A DNA stretch of 64,000 nucleotides, taken from contig NZ_SJPI01000001.1 of assembly GCF_007859865.1 (NCBI RefSeq), forward strand, positions 62,001 through 126,000. Direction: 5' to 3'. Below the pieces are notes generated by a model. It saw only the letters and a program-made list of their open reading frames with translations, made no database searches and was not told the DNA's origin. This stretch comes from Rubripirellula amarantea (GTDB taxonomy: Bacteria > Planctomycetota > Planctomycetia > Pirellulales > Pirellulaceae). Positions 1 to 9,064 of the stretch are shown here, one piece after another. Every line of letters begins with the position of its first letter. Position 1 is the stretch's first letter. The position numbers and the translations under genes were made by a program.

Positions 1-1008
1 CAAAACAGGCATCTCGGACGAAGCCAGCGGATCTCGCATCGGGGTCGCGGTGGCGTCTGAGGCGGGTACACCCACGCGTCCTTCACCGCGATGGCTCAAA
101 CCGTCGCCCTCACCAAATTGACGCAGTGCTTCGGCTCGCACTGCAAGCTCAACCTCCCAACCCTCCAATCGAATCCGAGCGTCCAAGTAGTTCAACATTC
201 GCACCACAACGCTGACGCCTGCGATCAACCACAACGATAGCGGGTAAATCACCAACAGCACAAACAAGTCCATCATGCTCCACTTGCCAGTTGCAATTCC
301 ACGGATCCAAAGGAATGTGTACAGCACACTCATCGCTAGAATGAAAAGGGTGATCGATACCGAAAAGAACCGACCCGACAAATCACTGCTGATAGGGCTG
401 TGAAGCGACTTCGATCGACGGGAAACCGTGATCACATTTTCTGAACCACGAAGCGGGCACTGTTCCAACAGAAGAATCTCAGGCAAGAACGGTCTCGCAC
501 CTCGCACGATCGTCAGGCTGATCAATAAAACGATCGGAATGACCACGTCAAAGAAGATGGACGCCGGTTGGCCCCATCGCAGTGCCAGCATCACGACCGG
601 TGGAAATGCCATCCGCAGAATCCCCAGCTTCCAAAACCAACGCGAGAATTGCCGTTTCGCTTCCGAACGCACGCTTTGCCAGGGCGGACGATGCTCAAAC
701 ACGGCCTGCCCCAAGTACAACGTCGCTAGTACTCCTGCGGCCGGAGCTTGCAATACGACTAACAACGCCATCCAGGACATGTAGCGAACGATTTCAATGA
801 AAGCTTCCTCGTCATCAAGACCATAGCTGGCTTCGCGAAATGGGATCCAACCCAGCACGAGTAGATCCATCAACGCCCATGCGAACGCTCCCAAAGCGAA
901 ACCGATGAACAACGCGCTGGGGTAACGGCGAATCATGATCAGTGTCAGGTCACCAATCTCTGAGACCGTTCGCAATCGAACGACGACGTGAGTTTGATCA
1001 AGTTGCAT
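1..1008 (-). CDS. Integral membrane protein of unknown function (partial, C-terminus beyond window)
   Basis: An open reading frame of 336 codons runs from an ATG at 1008 to the window edge without a stop, so the C-terminus is missing. The protein starts MQLDQTHVVV and has several hydrophobic stretches (about residues 33-57, 80-100, 138-150 and 160-172, then again near 230-290), so it is an inner-membrane protein. I recognise no family. Its start overlaps the stop of the upstream SpoIIM-like gene by 11 nt (998-1008), so the two are very probably translated together. The order RDD, SpoIIM-like, membrane protein resembles clusters in planctomycetes and actinobacteria that continue with DUF4129, MoxR and DUF58 genes; whether that holds here lies outside the window. 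Confidence 0.75.
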   Translation of the reverse strand, partial: MQLDQTHVVVRLRTVSEIGDLTLIMIRRYPSALFIGFALGAFAWALMDLLVLGWIPFREASYGLDDEEAFIEIVRYMSWMALLVVLQAPAAGVLATLYLGQAVFEHRPPWQSVRSEAKRQFSRWFWKLGILRMAFPPVVMLALRWGQPASIFFDVVIPIVLLISLTIVRGARPFLPEILLLEQCPLRGSENVITVSRRSKSLHSPISSDLSGRFFSVSITLFILAMSVLYTFLWIRGIATGKWSMMDLFVLLVIYPLSLWLIAGVSVVVRMLNYLDARIRLEGWEVELAVRAEALRQFGEGDGLSHRGEGRVGVPASDATATPMRDPLASSEMPVL

Positions 1009-2041
1009 CCGCGAAGTCTCCTGCATCATCATCAGAGACACTGCGCAACAAGAACGCGTCTCGTGGGAAACCCAACACGACAAAGTAGAAGCTAATCAAC
1101 CCAGATGACAAAATTGCCCATGCCGCCTTGATGATATACGGTGCGGGACTGGGTGAAAGGAACCCTTCGGTAAACGCAGCCAGGGTGAATAACACTGCGG
1201 ATGCAGCCATCACTGGCACCGCACGCAGCGCACTTTGGCGAAGCGATTCGATGCGTCCAAGTCCACCGGTAAAAAAGAACCCCACTCCCAATCGCAACCC
1301 TGCCGCGGCGGACAACGCGATCGCCGTAAGCTCAAACGGTCCGTGAGCCGTTACAAATTGAAAGAAATTATCACTGCCCACGGCGTCAGGGCGAGCCATG
1401 TATCCAAACACTGTTCCCAGTGTGATTGCGTTGTACGCCAAGATGAACAAACACGGAACGATCAGAATACCAAATGCAAAACAGCGCAAACCGATCCCCG
1501 TGTTGTGCATGATGTAAAACCCCGCCATCGGCACATAGTGGTCGAGCGACCCCGATAACGGCTGTTCATACATTTCTTCCATCTGCTCAATCGTCTCGGT
1601 TCCGATCATCGATTCGGCAAAACCGGGGAACAGTTCTTCATTGCACCCCAAGTACATCGACAGTGCGAAGAGCCCAAAGAACACGATGGACGCCACGCGA
1701 ACGCACGGGTCCGCAAAGATTTGCTGGGGTGCATCGTAAAAGATCATCTCGATCCAGCCCGCGGGATCGAACCGGTTGGATCGGTACAGTTGATTGTGGG
1801 CGCGTGCGACCAGACGATGCAGGTAAGTCACCGTCGCGGGCGGCAACTGATAGGCGTCGGCGAGCGCCAAATCCGCGCACGCAGAACGGTACAGGTTAGA
1901 AAACCGGGCTACACCAGCAGCACCGCGGTGGTTTGCTGCTGCGGAGTGATTCGCCTTGCCGCGCATTTCTAGCGCGTCGCATATCTGCTCAAGTTCAGAC
2001 CACTGATCGCGGCGTTTTTCTAATAGGGCAGCAACGTTCAT
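998..2041 (-). CDS. SpoIIM-like (DUF95) membrane protein
   Basis: A 347-residue protein with a soluble N-terminal helical part (about 1-105) and at least five hydrophobic segments after residue 110. The segment HGPFELTAI, followed by a glycine-rich helix, is the usual signature of the SpoIIM/DUF95 family (stage II sporulation protein M-like). This lineage does not sporulate, so the name is only a family label and the function is unknown. The gene lies 28 nt downstream of the RDD gene and overlaps the next gene by 11 nt, so the three form one transcription unit. I chose the start at 2041 because the SpoIIM family in this context commonly has a helical N-terminal domain of this size. Family assignment is confident; role is not known. 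Confidence 0.85.
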   Translation of the reverse strand: MNVAALLEKRRDQWSELEQICDALEMRGKANHSAAANHRGAAGVARFSNLYRSACADLALADAYQLPPATVTYLHRLVARAHNQLYRSNRFDPAGWIEMIFYDAPQQIFADPCVRVASIVFFGLFALSMYLGCNEELFPGFAESMIGTETIEQMEEMYEQPLSGSLDHYVPMAGFYIMHNTGIGLRCFAFGILIVPCLFILAYNAITLGTVFGYMARPDAVGSDNFFQFVTAHGPFELTAIALSAAAGLRLGVGFFFTGGLGRIESLRQSALRAVPVMAASAVLFTLAAFTEGFLSPSPAPYIIKAAWAILSSGLISFYFVVLGFPRDAFLLRSVSDDDAGDFADAT

Positions 2042-2069
2042 CGACGTTCAAGTTTCCCGCAACTAGTTT

Positions 2070-2984
2070 TCACGAAGGTTGAGTGCTCGGTTCTTCGTTT
2101 CGCAACCGGTTCATATCTCGTTTCAAGGGACTGTATCCCGACAAGGCTCCCAGGTCGGGCAATTCTGCCGAAGCGTCCGCCAGAAAAGTCTTGTAGTACA
2201 AAGCGTACATCAGTAGATCGGGATCAATATCGCTGCGAAATTCAAACCGATCAATCAAAGGCACCGCCAAATGCCGAGCCACCTCACGCCTTCGCGCCGG
2301 TGTTAAGTAGTGCCGACGCTCAGCATAGACTGCCAATGTTCGAGCCATGCTACGGGAGATCCGATAATCGGCCGGAACAAACGATGCCAATGCTGGCACG
2401 CGAGGGTCATCGACCTTTGCGACTGGCAAACGCCAACTGCGTTCATCGACAATCACCATCGTTCCCGCAGCAAGGTCACCAAGTCGCTGCATTCGTCGGG
2501 TCAGAATCATCGTCAATATCCCGAACATGCCCGTGGGGATAATGAATACCGGCGAGATATCTTCGCTCAACATTCCCGCCGACGCCATCGGAGCCATATC
2601 AGCAATCCTTAGCAGATTCCGAATGAAAGCGCGTCGTCCATTGATGGGACGACCTTCGATATCGATGACCCGAATCCCGCACGCCCATTTTCCAACCGTT
2701 CGACCGTTGTAGTACGTTTCCATAAACGTTCCGTAGAACCAACTGATCGCAAAGTACGTTACAAACATTCCCGCGATCGCGAACGGCCCCAACGACGCGA
2801 TGTCGATCAATGCCCCCAGCATGAATAGGCCGACCACTAGCAGGATGATCACTGCCCATCGAACGAGCAGGTCAATCAAGTAAGCCGGCAAACGACGGAA
2901 CAAACCAGCAAGCTGGTACTCAAACGCTATGTTCTCGGGCGTTACCACCGCGATGGTCGTGTCGAGTGGTGCCGTCGATGTCAT
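2070..2984 (-). CDS. RDD family membrane protein
   Basis: A 304-residue protein whose first 170 residues form an RDD domain. It has an Arg in the first helix region (LFRRLPAYLIDLLVRW), three to four hydrophobic helices, and the family-typical stretch NGRTVGKWACGIRVID with a following INGRRAFIRNLLR. Residues about 190-304 are soluble and helical, with many Arg residues. RDD proteins are small membrane proteins of mostly unknown role; some have been tied to ion transport. The gene leads a minus-strand unit with the SpoIIM-like gene. Upstream is a gap of about 310 bp shared with the divergent transporter gene. The ATG at 2984 fits because the hydrophobic domain begins about 30 residues later. 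Confidence 0.88.
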   Translation of the reverse strand: MTSTAPLDTTIAVVTPENIAFEYQLAGLFRRLPAYLIDLLVRWAVIILLVVGLFMLGALIDIASLGPFAIAGMFVTYFAISWFYGTFMETYYNGRTVGKWACGIRVIDIEGRPINGRRAFIRNLLRIADMAPMASAGMLSEDISPVFIIPTGMFGILTMILTRRMQRLGDLAAGTMVIVDERSWRLPVAKVDDPRVPALASFVPADYRISRSMARTLAVYAERRHYLTPARRREVARHLAVPLIDRFEFRSDIDPDLLMYALYYKTFLADASAELPDLGALSGYSPLKRDMNRLRNEEPSTQPS

Positions 2985-3297
2985 GCCGAGCTAGTTGTCC
3001 AAGAGATGAAACGCAGCAGTTCCCTGCGCCGCAATTGAATTGTAGCCGATACGACCAGGAATTGTCTGCGTCGTGTCGGCCTTGAAACAGCAACGGCAGT
3101 ATGAATTTGCTAGACTTTTACCGAGTTGCTGCAACGCAGCATGCCTCCTTGCCCTCCACTTCGTTTTTCCGAATCGCGTTCAAGTTTTAATTGACACGAG
3201 ATTCACTGGAAACGCACGGCCAGAATCTGGGTTCAGAGTTCTCGATACCAGCCTATGGCAGCGACTTTGCGCTCGTCGTCCCCACCGAGCTTCCCTT
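2985..3297. other. Divergent intergenic gap with weak promoter-like element
   Basis: About 310 bp separate the divergent RDD and transporter genes, assuming the transporter starts at 3298. An upstream in-frame ATG at 3073 would make part of this coding, but the 75 residues it adds are Cys/Leu/Arg-rich, with no match to the transporter family. A TTTTAATTGACA string (TTGACA at 3191-3196) looks like a -35 box, but no good -10 box follows at 16-18 nt. I see no riboswitch fold or strong terminator. Confidence 0.4.
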
Positions 3298-4812
3298 GTG
3301 AAAGAAACCCAACACGTGACTGACCAAGTAGCTGTTCGCGATGAATCCACTGTTGATCCGCCGACTCAAATTTTCTCGATCCTAAGATGCGTCGGACCTG
3401 GACTGATCGTTGCCGGTTCAATTGTTGGCAGCGGAGAACTCATTGCGACCACAAAAACTGGGGCCGAGGCTGGGTTTAGTTTGCTGTGGCTGATTCTGCT
3501 TGGCTGCGTCGTCAAAGTTTTTGCTCAAATCGAATTTGGTCGTTACGCGATTATCAGCGGGAAGACGACCCTTTGCGCGCTCGACGAAGTACCAGGCCCA
3601 CGCATCAAGAACCGAGGCAACTGGCTTGTTTGGTATTGGGTAGTAATGTGGTTGGCCAGCATCAGCCAACTTGGCGGTATCGTCGGCGGAGTCGGACAAT
3701 CACTCGCCATCTCCGTCCCCATCAGTGCAGCGGGACGCGCGTATAACGACCAAGCGGACAAGCAAACGCTCGACAAGTTTGAACACTTTCTATCGGGTGA
3801 TGCTGATGTTGCCGCCGAGCAAGTCATCACAAGCAACCTTCAATCACCTCATGACGCGACGGTTTGGGCAATCGTCATTGCCATCATCACCAGCGTGATT
3901 CTGTACTTCGGACGCTACGGACTGATCCAAACGCTCTCGACCGTTTTGGTGGCTTCCTTCACACTGCTAACGGTCGCGAATTTGTTTTTGCTGCAAGGTC
4001 AACCTGACTTCCAGGTCCAAGCCAGTGAATTCTTATCGGGACTAAAATTTGGTCTGCCCGAATCAATTGGGGGGACACAGCCAATTGGGACCGCCCTGGC
4101 CACCTTTGGCATCATCGGCGTGGGAGCGGCTGAATTAATTGTTTATCCCTATTGGTGTTTAGAAAAAGGCTACGCTCGATTTGCGGGTAAGAATGACGGA
4201 TCGCCTGAGTGGCAAGCAAGGGCAGCGGGCTGGATGAAAGTCATGCACGTTGATGCTTGGGGTGCGATGTTGATTTACACATTCGCCACTGTTGCTTTCT
4301 ACTTGCTCGGCGCAGCAATCTTGCATCGCGTCGGCTTAAATCCCGAGAAGGACACCATGGTGCGAACACTGGCCGTGATGTTTGTGCCTGTTTTCTCTTC
4401 TTGGGCATCTACGGTTTTCTTGTTCGGTGCGTTTGCGGTTCTTTACTCGACGTTTTTTGTCGCCAATGCCAGCCACGCGAGAACCTTCTCTGATGCCATG
4501 CGAGTGGTCGGTTTGATCGACGATGACGAGGAAACACGCGAAATTTGGATTCGCAGACTTAGCGGTTTATTCCCAATCCTTTGTGTGGTGATCTACGTTT
4601 TCTACCAGGAACCTGCCAAGCTGGTTCTGCTTAGTGGCGTGGCGCAGGGCGTGATGTTGCCCATGCTGGGCGGCGCGGCCCTGTACTTCCGCTACCGCCG
4701 GTCCGCGGACGGACTGGTTCCTGGCAAACTTTGGGACTTCATGCTTTGGCTTTCGGCAGCCGCGATGCTGGTCACTGGTGCATGGACAGTCATCGACAAA
4801 ATCAACTCTTAG
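3298..4812 (+). CDS. Divergent Nramp-family (divalent metal type) membrane transporter
   Basis: A polytopic membrane protein of about 504 residues from a GTG at 3298 (another GTG lies at 3316). The ATG at 3073 adds 75 residues that look non-coding. The first helix reads GPGLIVAGSIVGSGELI, which aligns with helix 1 of Nramp transporters, where DPGN normally sits. Helix 6 reads VGAAELIVYPYW in place of the usual MPH-type motif. Thus the Asp, Asn and Met that bind Mn/Fe in classical Nramp are absent, and the substrate is probably different. A hydrophilic insert of about 55 residues follows the third or fourth helix. The next gene starts 10 nt after this stop, so the two are likely co-transcribed. 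Family-level call is confident; substrate is unknown. Confidence 0.8.
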   Translation: MKETQHVTDQVAVRDESTVDPPTQIFSILRCVGPGLIVAGSIVGSGELIATTKTGAEAGFSLLWLILLGCVVKVFAQIEFGRYAIISGKTTLCALDEVPGPRIKNRGNWLVWYWVVMWLASISQLGGIVGGVGQSLAISVPISAAGRAYNDQADKQTLDKFEHFLSGDADVAAEQVITSNLQSPHDATVWAIVIAIITSVILYFGRYGLIQTLSTVLVASFTLLTVANLFLLQGQPDFQVQASEFLSGLKFGLPESIGGTQPIGTALATFGIIGVGAAELIVYPYWCLEKGYARFAGKNDGSPEWQARAAGWMKVMHVDAWGAMLIYTFATVAFYLLGAAILHRVGLNPEKDTMVRTLAVMFVPVFSSWASTVFLFGAFAVLYSTFFVANASHARTFSDAMRVVGLIDDDEETREIWIRRLSGLFPILCVVIYVFYQEPAKLVLLSGVAQGVMLPMLGGAALYFRYRRSADGLVPGKLWDFMLWLSAAAMLVTGAWTVIDKINS

Positions 4813-4822
4813 CAGATCTACC

Positions 4823-5836
4823 ATGAATCAGTCCGTCACACGTTTTGGAATTCTGGGTACCGGACGTATCACCCGTCGCTTGGTTGCAGACCTTCAATCG
4901 ACTGATGGTGTAAGCGTTGGCGTCATCGCTAGCCGAACGAAAGATCGAGCTAAGTCTCACGCGCAGGCATATGTGATTGAGCATGCTATCGAAGGTTACG
5001 AGGCACTGCTTCAACGAAGTGATATCGATGCCGTCTATATTTCGCTGCCTCCATCGATGCACGCCGAGTGGTCGATCGCTGCTGCTGAGCACGGTAAGCA
5101 CGTGCTGTGTGAAAAACCTTTAGCCATGAATCTCGACGAGTCGCGTTCCATCGACTCTGCGTGTCGTGAACATGGAGTCCGCTGGCTTGATGCGACCGGT
5201 TGGCTTCACCACCAACGTACGGATTGTTTTCGCAAGTGGTTAAACGAAAAGAAGCTGGGGGACATCGGCCATATCAGCGCTTCAGTGTCGTTTTATGCTC
5301 CGTTTCAACCTGGCGAACACCGGTTGAACGCATCACTCGGGGGAGGTTGCTTGTTAGATCTGGGCTGGTACGTCGGTGGCCTCTTAACGTTTGCTGTAAA
5401 TGAAAGCGAAAGCGCCGTTGAAGCCGACAAGATTACCGTCCGAGCGTCTGCGATGATGAAGGGTGGTGTACCCTACCGTTTAACGGCTATGGCAACGATC
5501 GGCGATGGGATCACGGCAACGTTATCCTGCGGGTATGACACGGCGACGCGTAAGTGGTTTGAAATCGCGGGCAGTGAATCATCATTGATTTGCGATGACT
5601 TCACTCGCCCCTGGGCAGAGCGTCCTACCCGGTGTTGGATTCATGACGCGTCGGGTTCAGTAAATCCCAAGACCTTCGAGGATGCTCAAGAACGAAGCAT
5701 GATTAAGCGATTGATTGGCGATGAAAACTTAGTGCCCTACCATCGCCAAGCTCTTAGAACTCAGGCTTTGCTTGACGCCATGACGGTTTCGATAAGCCAA
5801 AATGGGGAAGCAGTTGAAGCGGAACACACAAAATGA
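4823..5836 (+). CDS. Gfo/Idh/MocA family NAD(P)-dependent oxidoreductase
   Basis: A 337-residue protein with an N-terminal Rossmann fold, GILGTGRI being the dinucleotide-binding turn, and the family hallmark CEKPLA near residue 97. The middle and C-terminal part forms the alpha/beta substrate domain, including a WLDATGWLHHQR stretch where the catalytic region normally lies. Such enzymes oxidise or reduce sugars, inositols or related polyols with NAD(P); the substrate cannot be read from sequence. The ATG at 4823 (MNQSVTRFGILG) is preferred over an in-frame ATG 45 nt upstream that lies inside the transporter gene. The gene begins 10 nt after the transporter stop, which suggests that a transported compound and this enzyme work together, but this is inference. 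Confidence 0.9.
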   Translation: MNQSVTRFGILGTGRITRRLVADLQSTDGVSVGVIASRTKDRAKSHAQAYVIEHAIEGYEALLQRSDIDAVYISLPPSMHAEWSIAAAEHGKHVLCEKPLAMNLDESRSIDSACREHGVRWLDATGWLHHQRTDCFRKWLNEKKLGDIGHISASVSFYAPFQPGEHRLNASLGGGCLLDLGWYVGGLLTFAVNESESAVEADKITVRASAMMKGGVPYRLTAMATIGDGITATLSCGYDTATRKWFEIAGSESSLICDDFTRPWAERPTRCWIHDASGSVNPKTFEDAQERSMIKRLIGDENLVPYHRQALRTQALLDAMTVSISQNGEAVEAEHTK

Positions 5837-5961
5837 ACCTTTGTTCACTCCACCGAAATCTGATTATTCTGAGGGTAGCTGACCAATAATCCGCGTCGTT
5901 GACCGAAGATAACTTATGGTCGGTCGCTTCCTTTTCCCTTTTTCACATCAGACAAGATCTT

Positions 5962-7707
5962 ATGGCTCGCATGAAACAAGCTGTCAAAGCTCTCGTACGA
6001 TGGGGATGGTTCGGATTGCTTGTCTTCGTGGCGTTCGGATACTTGGTCGCGGGACTATCCAAGCCGTCAGAAAAATCCAACTTGTCGACTGTGCCCGGCA
6101 CTGCCGTTGGCCTCTCGACGGCCCCCGATGCCGCAATCGGAGTTGGTTCTCCAGCAAACACCCCCAGCGCTCTTTCGATTTCGCAAAACGCCGTCGTTGC
6201 CGCATCCATCGCGCGGGTCAATTCTGCTTGGCAATCTGAACTCAGCGAAGCCGGTCTCACACCTGCCTTACCCGCTGATTGGCTCACGGTGTGCCGGCGA
6301 ACGTCATTAGCATTGGTTGGCAGTGGGCTTTCGCTTGAGGAGATTCGCGAACTCCAGAAGGTCCCGGAAGAACAACGCACTGCGATTCACCTCGACAACT
6401 TGCTTCACGACTCACGCTATCACCATTACTGGGGTGAACGTTGGACACGTTTTTTAGTCGGCACCGATGGAGGCCAGTTTATAGCTTATCGACGTCGGCG
6501 ATTTCGATCTTGGTTGACTAGCACCTTTCAAGAAAACTGGTCGTATGATCGGTTGGTGCGAACATTGATCACCGCGGAAGGTCTTTGGACTGACCGCCCA
6601 GAAGTGAACTTCTACACGGCAACTTACGACAGCAACGACGGCAATCCGGATCCAGTTCGCTTAGCCGCTCGAACTTCGCGTGCATTCCTGGGTTTGCGAA
6701 TCGACTGTCTGCAGTGCCACGACGACTTCCTAGGCAACGTTAGCCTCGGTGACATCGACGATCCTCGTGAAGGTCTACAAACGGACTTTCACCAACTCGC
6801 TGCGTTCTTCACAAGTGCCGAAGCCAACGGCTTGCAGGGAATTCGCAACGATGTCGTGGACTACAAGTACCTTTATCTCGACGCGGAGGAAGAGGTCGAG
6901 GTGCAGGCGGGAGTTCCCTACCAACCCGAGTTGTTGCCTGCCGAAGGTGACCCTCGCGATCGTCTGGCAACTTGGATCACTAGTCCCAAGAATCGACAAG
7001 CCGCCCGGGCTGGCGTAAGCCACGTATGGGCATTGATGTTTGGCCGGCCTATTGAGGAATCAGTCGACAACTTGCCCCTAACCGCGGGATCCAATCCTGT
7101 CCTCGAAGGGTTGACCACCCATTTTATCGAAAGCAACTTTGACATCCGCAGTTTGATCCGGGTGATCGCCGGCAGCAACGCATTCACCGTCGACAGCAGG
7201 CTCCTGGACTCGGAAGTCACAATCGAGCACGAATCCCGGGGTGCCGTGTTCCCACTAGTACGATTGCGCCCAGAGCAAGTCGCCAGCACGGTGATTCAAG
7301 CATCTCGGGTCAAGAAGACAGACCGTGATTCGTCGTTTCTTTTGCAGTTGCAGACGTTGATTGGCAACTCTGACTTTGTCAAACGCTACGGCGACGTTGG
7401 CGAGGACGAGTTCGACAACGAAAGCATCACAATCTCGCAACGTTTGCTGGTCATGAATGGGGAATTGACACGCGATTTGATCGACTTCAATCCCGTCATG
7501 AACGTGACGGCACACGCCGAGATGTTTTCAAGGGACGACCAACACCTTGTTGAAAACATCTATCTGTCTGTTCTCAATCGTTTTCCCACGCCGACTGAAA
7601 GTGAACACTTCGTTAATCGCATTGATGAAGCCAAAGAACGACGCACCGCTGTTGAAGACATGGTGTGGGTGTTGCTCAATAGCAGCGAATTGGCTTGGAA
7701 CCACTAA
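5962..7707 (+). CDS. DUF1549/DUF1553 protein (planctomycete PSCyt2-type), without PSCyt1
   Basis: About 581 residues from the ATG at 5962; an in-frame TTG at 5899 is the alternative. The N-terminus has a basic stretch and one hydrophobic helix (RWGWFGLLVFVAFGYLVAGL), so it is membrane-anchored or exported. The middle matches the DUF1549 (PSCyt2) pattern, with conserved HHYWGERWTRFLVG and a CLQCHDDFL site that could bind haem c. The C-terminal half has the DUF1553 features DRLATWITSP and VSHVWALMFGRPI. Unlike the larger paralogue at 11484, it lacks an N-terminal PSCyt1 domain. The DUF1501 gene follows 24 nt later, the usual pairing in planctomycetes. The molecular function of these families is not established; they are thought to act outside the cytoplasm. 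Confidence 0.9.
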   Translation: MARMKQAVKALVRWGWFGLLVFVAFGYLVAGLSKPSEKSNLSTVPGTAVGLSTAPDAAIGVGSPANTPSALSISQNAVVAASIARVNSAWQSELSEAGLTPALPADWLTVCRRTSLALVGSGLSLEEIRELQKVPEEQRTAIHLDNLLHDSRYHHYWGERWTRFLVGTDGGQFIAYRRRRFRSWLTSTFQENWSYDRLVRTLITAEGLWTDRPEVNFYTATYDSNDGNPDPVRLAARTSRAFLGLRIDCLQCHDDFLGNVSLGDIDDPREGLQTDFHQLAAFFTSAEANGLQGIRNDVVDYKYLYLDAEEEVEVQAGVPYQPELLPAEGDPRDRLATWITSPKNRQAARAGVSHVWALMFGRPIEESVDNLPLTAGSNPVLEGLTTHFIESNFDIRSLIRVIAGSNAFTVDSRLLDSEVTIEHESRGAVFPLVRLRPEQVASTVIQASRVKKTDRDSSFLLQLQTLIGNSDFVKRYGDVGEDEFDNESITISQRLLVMNGELTRDLIDFNPVMNVTAHAEMFSRDDQHLVENIYLSVLNRFPTPTESEHFVNRIDEAKERRTAVEDMVWVLLNSSELAWNH

Positions 7708-7731
7708 CGTCCTTTTTTCAAAAGCACGAAC

Positions 7732-9063
7732 ATGAACGAACAAAACCAAACAAGGCTTTGCGACCGTAGTGCCCACCTTTCTCGTCGAACTTTGTTGGGC
7801 GGTGGAGCGATGGCGGGCTGCGGATCGTTAATGATGTCGTCGCTCGCTCGTTCGCTTGCACGCGCCGATGAACTGGGCGTTACCGACCCCGCGAAGCCTC
7901 GCAACGTCATTTTATTATGGCTTGAAGGTGGCCCAAGTCAGTACGAAACCTTTGACCCGCATGCCGGTACTAAGTACGGCGGCGACGTCAAAGCGATCGA
8001 TACGACTGTCAAAGGTCTTCAGCTTTCGGAACTGTTGCCTCAAACAGCCGAGCAGATGCACTTGACCTCTTTGGTTCGCAGCGTCACCAGCAAGGAAGGT
8101 GACCATGAACGTGCCATCTACAACGTTAAGACTGGATTTCGCCCCGACCCTACGCTGCAGCATCCATCCGTTGGTGCAATCCTTTGCCAAGCCGATGACA
8201 AAGGTGGCGACATTCCGCGTCACATCTCTATCGTCCCCGGCCAGCAACCCGCTCGTGGCGGATACCTTGGTGCCGCGTACGACGCCTTTAAGATTGATGA
8301 TCCAGCCGGTCCGGTCCCAGACATCAAAACCAAGGTCGACGACGAACGTTTCCAAAAACGACTTGACGATTTGTACAACGTGGCCGAATCGGAATTTCGA
8401 CGTGGTCGTCTCGCGAAGATGGAAACCGACCGAACGCTCCATCAGACAGCGACTAAGTCGGCGGTGCGAATGATGTCGAGTGAGCAACTCGATGCATTCG
8501 ACGTTTCACAGGAATCCAAATCGACGCTCGCCGAGTTTGGTGATTCCGCTTTCGGACGAGGTTGCCTTGCTGCATCGCGATTGATTGAAGTGGGAGCAAG
8601 ATGCATCGAGGTCACGCTTGGTGGATGGGACTCACATGCCGCCAATCATTCGCTGCATGAATCACGATGCGGAATCCTCGATCCTGCTTTAGCTTCATTG
8701 CTAAAACGGTTGGAAGAGCGAGATTTGCTCGACTCGACCCTGTTGGTCTGCGGTGGCGAATTCGGCCGAACTCCTAAGATCAATCCCGCAGCGGGCCGCG
8801 ATCATTGGCCTCATGGATTTTCAGTGCTTCTTGCAGGTGCAGGTATTCGTCGAGGCAGTGTTTTCGGAGGCACATCGCCTGATCCGAAGCTTGACCCAGA
8901 TAAACCTCTTGATGACGTGGACTTGCCTGTGACCGTGGCCGATATTCACGCCACCGTGATTTCGAGTCTAGGTCTCGAGCCCGAAATCGAATTACAGACT
9001 CCGATCGGCCGTCCGATGAAGCGCAGCGAAGGGCAACCCATCGCCGCAATCATGGACACCTAA
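7732..9063 (+). CDS. DUF1501 protein with Tat-type signal
   Basis: A 443-residue protein with an N-terminal twin-arginine sequence (SRRTLLGGG) and hydrophobic stretch, so it is probably exported folded. The body has the DUF1501 pattern: LWLEGGPSQYETFDPH near residue 65, LGGWDSHAANHSLHE, and CGGEFGRTPKINPAAGRDHWPHGFS. These are alkaline phosphatase/sulfatase-superfamily metal-site motifs, although no activity has been shown for the family. It is the partner of the DUF1549/1553 gene just upstream (24 nt). A paralogous pair lies at 11484-15922 on the other side of the sulfatase gene. It ends one base before the convergent lipoprotein gene. Confidence 0.92.
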   Translation: MNEQNQTRLCDRSAHLSRRTLLGGGAMAGCGSLMMSSLARSLARADELGVTDPAKPRNVILLWLEGGPSQYETFDPHAGTKYGGDVKAIDTTVKGLQLSELLPQTAEQMHLTSLVRSVTSKEGDHERAIYNVKTGFRPDPTLQHPSVGAILCQADDKGGDIPRHISIVPGQQPARGGYLGAAYDAFKIDDPAGPVPDIKTKVDDERFQKRLDDLYNVAESEFRRGRLAKMETDRTLHQTATKSAVRMMSSEQLDAFDVSQESKSTLAEFGDSAFGRGCLAASRLIEVGARCIEVTLGGWDSHAANHSLHESRCGILDPALASLLKRLEERDLLDSTLLVCGGEFGRTPKINPAAGRDHWPHGFSVLLAGAGIRRGSVFGGTSPDPKLDPDKPLDDVDLPVTVADIHATVISSLGLEPEIELQTPIGRPMKRSEGQPIAAIMDT

Positions 9064-9064
9064 A

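Noticed and set aside
3073-3297. Upstream ATG start for the Nramp-like gene
   Set aside because: The added 75 residues are Cys/Leu/Arg-rich, lack any family match and precede the first Nramp helix by too far.
5943-6380. 145-codon minus-strand frame in the DUF1549 gene
   Set aside because: Shadow frame opposite a well-supported gene.
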